Below are positions 58,630 to 64,000 of a stretch of DNA of 64,000 bases, one piece after another. A program made the position numbers and the translations under genes. Origin of the DNA: Metabacillus sediminilitoris (GTDB lineage: Bacteria; Bacillota; Bacilli; Bacillales; Bacillaceae); contig NZ_CP046266.1 in assembly GCF_009720625.1 (NCBI RefSeq), positions 3,543,501 to 3,607,500 of the forward strand, in the 5' to 3' direction. Under the pieces are notes generated by a model, which saw only the letters and a program-made list of their open reading frames with translations, was not told the DNA's origin and made no database searches. Every line of letters begins with the position of its first letter. The first letter of the stretch is position 1.

Positions 58630-61600
58630 TTAAAATAGTGATAATTGGTTTTGATCTGGTAGTTCGTCTAAACAGCCCTGCGCATTTAAATACTCAATAA
58701 TTGTTTTTGAGACTTTACCACGTTGCTGTAGATCTTCTTTTGAAAGAAATTCCCCATCTTTTCTAGCATTCACAATGTTTATTGCTGCATTAGTTCCAAG
58801 CCCCGGGATAGAGTTGAAAGGAGGAATAAGTGTATCTCCATCAATGATAAACTCAGATGCACTTGAGCGGTAAAGATCAACTTTTTGGAATGAATAGCCT
58901 CTCTCGCACATTTCTAATGCTAATTCTAAAACTGTAAGTAAACTTTTTTCTTTTGGAGCTGCATCTAACCCTTTTAGATTAATTTCTTCAATTTTAGCCC
59001 TTATTGGAGTTGAACCCTTTACCATTGTTTCAATATCAAAATCATCGGCACGGACTGTGAAATATGCCGCATAATAAAGAAGTGGATGATGAACTTTAAA
59101 CCAAGCAATACGCACAGCCATCAATACATACGCAGCCGCATGGGCTTTCGGGAACATGTATTTTATTTTCAAGCAAGAGTCAATGTACCAATCAGGTACT
59201 TCTTGCTTTTTCATCTCTTCTTCCATCTCATCTGTTAAACCTTTACCTTTACGTACAGACTCCATGATCTTAAAGGCAAATGAAGGTTCTAAGCCTTGAT
59301 AGATAAGATAGACCATTATATCATCACGACAACCTATAACTTCACTTAACGTACAAATTTTGTTATGAATTAACTCTTGAGCATTTCCAAGCCAAACATC
59401 TGTACCGTGTGAAAGTCCAGAAATTTGGACAAGCTCAGAGAATGTTGTTGGTTTTGTATCTTCAAGCATTTGTCTTACAAAGCGAGTTCCGAATTCAGGA
59501 ATCCCTAATGTACCTGTCTTACACATAATTTGCTCTTCAGATACTCCTAAAGATTCCGTACCGCTAAAAATTTTCATTACTTCAGGATCATCTGTCGGAA
59601 TCGTTTTTGGGTCAATTCCGCTTAAATCTTGTAGCATCCTGATAACGGTTGGATCATCGTGCCCAAGAATATCTAGCTTTAATAAATTATCATGGATAGA
59701 ATGGAAGTCAAAATGGGTTGTGCGCCATTCGGATCCTGTTGCATCTGCTGGAAATTGAATTGGTGAAAAATCAAATATATCCATGTAATCCGGTACAACA
59801 ATAATACCACCTGGATGTTGTCCTGTTGTTCGTTTTACACCTGTGCATCCTTGAACGAGACGATCAACCTCGGCACCTCGATAGATAATGTTATGATCAT
59901 TAGCATAACCTTTTACATAGCCATATGCTGTTTTTTCTGCAACAGTTCCTATTGTTCCAGCACGGTACACATTATCTTCACCGAATAGAACTTTTGTATA
60001 GTTATGTGCCTTTGGTTGATATTCACCAGAGAAGTTTAAATCAATATCAGGTACTTTATCTCCTTTAAAGCCAAGGAATGTTTCGAATGGAATATCATGT
60101 CCATCTTTTTGATATTGTGCACCACAATTCGGACATTCTTTATTCGGTAAGTCAAAACCAGAACCAACAGACCCATCATTAAAAAATTCAGAGTGTTGAC
60201 ATTCTGGGCATACATAATGTGGCGGCAGTGGATTTACCTCAGTTATTTCCGTCATTGTAGCAACGAATGATGAACCGACAGATCCACGTGATCCAACTAG
60301 ATATCCATCATCGAGGGATTTTTTAACTAGTTTATGTGAAATTAAATAAATGACTGCGAAACCATGTCCAATAATACTCTTAAGTTCTTTTTCAAGGCGT
60401 GCTTCAACTAGTTCCGGTAAATTCTCACCATAAATACTTCTTGCTCTTGAATAACTCATTGCCCGAATTTCTTCATCTGCACCTTCAATTTTAGGAGTGT
60501 ACAAATCATCTTTTATTGGTTTAATTTCATCGATCATGTCGGCAATTTTATTGGTGTTCTCTATAACAATCTCTTTTGCTTTATCTTTTCCAAGGAAGGA
60601 AAAACAGCTCATCATTTCATCCGTTGTTCGAAAATGAACATTTGGTAATGTATGACGATTAAGTGGATTTGCACCACCTTGCGAGCTAATTAAGATTTTG
60701 CGATATATTTTATCCACAGGATTTAAATAATGTACATTCCCTGTTGCTACAACAGGTTTCTCTAGTTTTTCACCAAGATTAACAATATTTGACACAATTT
60801 CTTTTAATGCCGTTTCATCTTTAATATAATCTAAATCTATTAAATGATTGTATACCTCTAAAGGATGTACCTCTAAATAATCATAATATGCGGCAATTTC
60901 TTCCACTTCTTCAGGAGATTTTTGCATCATCCCTTCGAAAACTTCACCTTTGTCACATGCTGATCCGACAATTAGACCTTCTCGGTATTTATTTAGTAGC
61001 GACCGAGGAATTCGAGGCACACGATAAAAATAATTCATATGTGAAATTGATACTAGTTTAAATAAATTTTTCAATCCAGTTTCATTTTGGGCAAGAATTG
61101 TTGCATGGTATGGTCTAGAACGCTGATAAGCATTGCCTTTACCCATATTGTCATTAAATTGATTATGATTTTCGATGCCTTTTTCTGCTGCATCTTTCAG
61201 CATCTTAATGAGTAAATAACCTGTCGCTTCAGCATCATAAATGGCACGGTGATGCTGAGTTAATTCGATATCGAACCTTTTACAAAGTGTATTTAGTCGA
61301 TGATTTTTAAGCTCAGGATAGAGGAAACGACCGAGCTCCAATGTATCAATGACAGGGTTTTTAGCCTTTTCTTCACCTAATAACTTCTTATATCCGACAT
61401 TTAAAAAGCCCATATCAAAGCTAGCATTATGTGCTACTAAAATATCATTGCCGATCCACTCTTTAAAATCTCGAAGGACTTCATCAACATTCGGTGCGTC
61501 TTTTACCATATCATCTGTTATTCCAGTTAAATCAATGGTTATAGCAGATAGTGGATGATGTGGATTAGCGAATGATTCAAAGCGATCGATAATTTCTCCA

Positions 61601-62940
61601 CCACGGACTTTTACTGCTGCTAGCTCAATAATCGTGTCATATACAGCAGATAAGCCTGTTGTCTCAACGTCAAAAACAACATATGTTTCATCCGGTAAAT
61701 ATCGATTATCATCATTATATGCAATTGGTACGCCGTCATTTACTAGATTGATTTCAACACCATATAATATTTTAACACCGTTCTTTTTCCCTGCAGAATA
61801 TGCTTCAGGAAAAGATTGCGCTACTGCATGATCTGTTAAAGCAATAGCCTTATGTCCCCATTTTTTCGCTTGTTCAATATATTTACTGACTGAAGTAACA
61901 GCATCCATTTGACTCATTGGTGAGTGTAAATGAAGTTCAACCCGCTTCTCATTTTCTGGCGATAGATCCTGACGTTCTTGTGCATTGACTTCATTTATGT
62001 CATTAGCAATCATAACTAAATCGCGTACGAATGTGTCATTTTGAATACTACCGCGTACTTTTAACCACATACCTTTTTTCACAGCTTGTACTAATACTGC
62101 ATCTTCTTTATCTCTAGCGAACATTTTTACAAGGATTGAGCTTGTATAATCTGTAATTTTAAAGGTAAGGAGTGTTCGTCCACTTCTTAATTCTTTCGTT
62201 TCAGCATCAAAAACATATCCTTGAATTGCCACTCTTCTTTCTTCATCTTCAATAGAAGCAAGAGTACGAATTTCTTCATCATTTTTAATGGTATATCCTA
62301 TTGTTAAAGGACCAGTGAATTCTGGCTTAGTTGATTCTTCCTTCTCAGCATTCATCATATCCGTTAATGCTTTTAGCCCTTTTTCTTTATCTTCTTGCAG
62401 CTTTTGTTCTTGAAACCTTTGAATCTCTTCTTTTGTTACTGCAACGGTTGTATCCATTTGAAAAGTAGGGAATCCAAGCTCCTGAAAACTTTCTTGAATA
62501 AGGTGGGCATATTTCTTCTTAATTGTCATTGCCTCAGTATCGTTTTTTGTCTTTACGATTACTTTTATACCTTGTAAAGTCGGTTTTTGCTCATTTAAAA
62601 GAGCGAGCATTGGCGGAGAAATCCCATCCATTTGCTGAATACAAATTGACCAATAATCTTGTACAAGTTTTTCATCAAAAACTGGATCCTTCGTTTCAAT
62701 AGAAAATGTAATATCGGCTATATGAGAAAAAGACTTAACAAGTTTTGCTTGAAACAATTGATATACATCAAATGGTAGTATTTTTTCAAATTGAAAATGG
62801 AAATGCCAATTTTTTGTATGTTTATGAACGGTTAATTTGGCAATTGAACCATTTTTAAAATGAACGACAGCTGCATCTTCAGTTAAATTTATTTGTTGGA
62901 GCAGGAGTTGAAATCGCTCAATTTGGTTCACTTTCTCCAT
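58630..62940 (-). CDS. polC: DNA polymerase III alpha subunit, Gram-positive PolC type
   Basis: 1436-aa replicative polymerase with built-in proofreading. In order: N-terminal domain (1-230), OB domain (about 235-325), PHP part with [17 protein letters not shown], the DEDDh 3'-5' exonuclease from [12 protein letters not shown] to [14 protein letters not shown], the second PHP part, a zinc-binding knuckle ([22 protein letters not shown]), the palm with [11 protein letters not shown], and the C-terminal helix-hairpin-helix ([17 protein letters not shown]). Length is normal. ATG follows AAAGGGGATG. Confidence 0.98.
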   Translation of the reverse strand: MEKVNQIERFQLLLQQINLTEDAAVVHFKNGSIAKLTVHKHTKNWHFHFQFEKILPFDVYQLFQAKLVKSFSHIADITFSIETKDPVFDEKLVQDYWSICIQQMDGISPPMLALLNEQKPTLQGIKVIVKTKNDTEAMTIKKKYAHLIQESFQELGFPTFQMDTTVAVTKEEIQRFQEQKLQEDKEKGLKALTDMMNAEKEESTKPEFTGPLTIGYTIKNDEEIRTLASIEDEERRVAIQGYVFDAETKELRSGRTLLTFKITDYTSSILVKMFARDKEDAVLVQAVKKGMWLKVRGSIQNDTFVRDLVMIANDINEVNAQERQDLSPENEKRVELHLHSPMSQMDAVTSVSKYIEQAKKWGHKAIALTDHAVAQSFPEAYSAGKKNGVKILYGVEINLVNDGVPIAYNDDNRYLPDETYVVFDVETTGLSAVYDTIIELAAVKVRGGEIIDRFESFANPHHPLSAITIDLTGITDDMVKDAPNVDEVLRDFKEWIGNDILVAHNASFDMGFLNVGYKKLLGEEKAKNPVIDTLELGRFLYPELKNHRLNTLCKRFDIELTQHHRAIYDAEATGYLLIKMLKDAAEKGIENHNQFNDNMGKGNAYQRSRPYHATILAQNETGLKNLFKLVSISHMNYFYRVPRIPRSLLNKYREGLIVGSACDKGEVFEGMMQKSPEEVEEIAAYYDYLEVHPLEVYNHLIDLDYIKDETALKEIVSNIVNLGEKLEKPVVATGNVHYLNPVDKIYRKILISSQGGANPLNRHTLPNVHFRTTDEMMSCFSFLGKDKAKEIVIENTNKIADMIDEIKPIKDDLYTPKIEGADEEIRAMSYSRARSIYGENLPELVEARLEKELKSIIGHGFAVIYLISHKLVKKSLDDGYLVGSRGSVGSSFVATMTEITEVNPLPPHYVCPECQHSEFFNDGSVGSGFDLPNKECPNCGAQYQKDGHDIPFETFLGFKGDKVPDIDLNFSGEYQPKAHNYTKVLFGEDNVYRAGTIGTVAEKTAYGYVKGYANDHNIIYRGAEVDRLVQGCTGVKRTTGQHPGGIIVVPDYMDIFDFSPIQFPADATGSEWRTTHFDFHSIHDNLLKLDILGHDDPTVIRMLQDLSGIDPKTIPTDDPEVMKIFSGTESLGVSEEQIMCKTGTLGIPEFGTRFVRQMLEDTKPTTFSELVQISGLSHGTDVWLGNAQELIHNKICTLSEVIGCRDDIMVYLIYQGLEPSFAFKIMESVRKGKGLTDEMEEEMKKQEVPDWYIDSCLKIKYMFPKAHAAAYVLMAVRIAWFKVHHPLLYYAAYFTVRADDFDIETMVKGSTPIRAKIEEINLKGLDAAPKEKSLLTVLELALEMCERGYSFQKVDLYRSSASEFIIDGDTLIPPFNSIPGLGTNAAINIVNARKDGEFLSKEDLQQRGKVSKTIIEYLNAQGCLDELPDQNQLSLF

Positions 62941-63021
62941 TTAAGTCATCCCCTTTCTCCATTAATTTCAAATATTGCATTTCATGACGAATGTCATTGG
63001 CTGAAATGGTCTAATCACAAT

Positions 63022-63109
63022 GGAAGAGGCTGCCTCATTGTTAACAAAGCCTCTATACATATTACATGTATAAGGGCTATGTCCACTACATTCGAGTCAG
63101 CCTCTTCTC
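63022..63109. repeat. Palindromic element between proS and polC
   Basis: GGAAGAGGCTGCCTCATTG at the left pairs with CGAGTCAGCCTCTTC at the right; an inner stem TATACAT / ATGTATA lies between. On the minus strand the arm reads AGAGGCTGACTC, shared with the palindromes behind spoVS, nupN and pfkA. Its place behind proS suggests a role as terminator, though the T-run is poor. Confidence 0.6.
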
Positions 63110-63161
63110 GTCAATTTTCTAGTTTTATTTTAACATGCTTTATTCTTCTCTGTAACCTATT

Positions 63162-64000
63162 TTAGTTACCAAGTAATTGCTTGATTTTGTCATAAAGCTC
63201 CGTTACTGACACTTCAAAAGATTCACCTGTTTTACGAACTTTTACTTCTACAATTCCATCTTCTGCTTTTTTACCAACTGTAACACGAACAGGTAAGCCG
63301 ATAAGATCAGAATCTGCAAATTTAACACCAACACGTTCTGGACGGTCATCAAGTAAAACATCATATCCTTTTTGTAAAAATTCAGCATATAGTTTATCTG
63401 ATAAATCCTTTTGTGCATCATTTTTTACATTAACTGGAATGACATGAATCTGGAATGGGGCAACAGATTCTGGCCACACGATCCCACTTTCATCATTATA
63501 CTGTTCAATAATTGCAGCAAGTGTTCTAGATACACCAATTCCATAACAGCCCATAATCATTGGCTGTGTACGTCCATTTTCATCTAAAAACGTAGCATCC
63601 ATTGCTTCACTGTATCTAGTGCCAAGTTTGAACACATGGCCAACTTCAATACCTTTAGCAAATTTAATAACGCCTTCACCATCTGGGGATTTGTCACCTT
63701 CTTGGATAAAACGGAGATCAGCATATTGTGAAATTTTAGCATCACGGTCAATATTAACACCTTGGAAATGGAAATGCTCCTCGTTTGCTCCACATACTCC
63801 ATTTACCACTGCAGCAATCGCATGGTCTGCAACAACTTCGACATCATTAGATACATTGATTGGTCCAACAAACCCTGGGACACAATTTAAGGTTTCTTTT
63901 GTTTCTTCAGCTGAAGCCAATTCAACAACAGTTGCACCATAAAGGTTTTTCAGCTTAATATCATTCACTTCATGATCCCCGCGAACTAATGTGAGTACGA
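63162..64000 (-). CDS. proS: Proline--tRNA ligase (partial, 5' end beyond window)
   Basis: C-terminal 279 codons of a class II prolyl-tRNA synthetase; the frame continues past the right edge ([11 protein letters not shown] then NDIKLKN). The first part ([23 protein letters not shown]) belongs to the YbaK-like editing insertion of the bacterial type. Motif 3 region [20 protein letters not shown] with [15 protein letters not shown] and the anticodon-binding domain ([31 protein letters not shown]) follow. It precedes polC as in Bacillus. Confidence 0.96.
   Translation of the reverse strand, partial: VLTLVRGDHEVNDIKLKNLYGATVVELASAEETKETLNCVPGFVGPINVSNDVEVVADHAIAAVVNGVCGANEEHFHFQGVNIDRDAKISQYADLRFIQEGDKSPDGEGVIKFAKGIEVGHVFKLGTRYSEAMDATFLDENGRTQPMIMGCYGIGVSRTLAAIIEQYNDESGIVWPESVAPFQIHVIPVNVKNDAQKDLSDKLYAEFLQKGYDVLLDDRPERVGVKFADSDLIGLPVRVTVGKKAEDGIVEVKVRKTGESFEVSVTELYDKIKQLLGN

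Overview
The window is a 64 kb chromosomal piece of a low-GC, endospore-forming member of the Bacillaceae. The evidence is spoVS, spoVFA/spoVFB, spoIIIE, a small forespore-type gene, LexA boxes of the Bacillus type, PolC-type DNA polymerase, and a gene order from polC to rny that follows the nusA-infB / pnp / dap / spoIIIE / ymf / recA / rny block known from Bacillus. Almost every gene is on the minus strand, so transcription runs from right to left. No rRNA, tRNA, CRISPR array, prophage or intact transposase gene was found.

Layout from right to left (transcription order): the C-terminal part of proS and then polC, both closed by palindromic elements; the rimP-nusA-rnpM(ylxR)-ylxQ-infB-ylxP-rbfA-truB-ribF-rpsO translation/transcription cluster; pnp, ylxY, mlpA, ymxH; the dipicolinate/diaminopimelate cluster spoVFA-spoVFB-asd-dapG-dapA; rnjB; tepA-ylzJ; spoIIIE; the GntR regulator ymfC; the nucleoside ABC importer nupNOPQ (yufNOPQ); the exporter ymfD; the EF-P-modification-linked set ymfF-ymfH-ymfI; ymfJ, ymfK, a RodZ-like protein, pgsA, cinA, recA; then rny, ymdB, spoVS, a dipeptidase and korAB.

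The left ~10 kb is more variable. Behind the korAB terminator sits a 729-nt group II intron that has lost its reverse transcriptase. Next come a pepQ-type peptidase, a secreted nuclease and a stand-alone pfkA, where the familiar order would continue with miaB. Then there are several small genes: a DUF1659/DUF2922 pair, a WYL-like 71-aa protein, a 27-aa membrane toxin with an antisense RNA, a spore protein and a secreted protein. The left end is the classic glcT-ptsG unit with its antiterminator target and terminator.

The most interesting locus is at 3.1-3.4 kb: an unlabelled 27-codon minus-strand frame that reads like a BsrG/TxpA-family type I toxin. It has a Shine-Dalgarno sequence buried in a hairpin, a convergent antitoxin RNA with an extended -10 promoter and a strong terminator, and a perfect LexA box over the toxin promoter. 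About 0.6 kb away the small WYL-like gene has two near-match LexA boxes around its promoter, and recA in this window also has a LexA box. This suggests an SOS-induced membrane toxin locus. Other points are a family of GGCTGACTC-type palindromes at gene 3' ends, Bacillaceae GCGC-type intergenic repeats, and an RNase J2 with an altered metal-binding motif.
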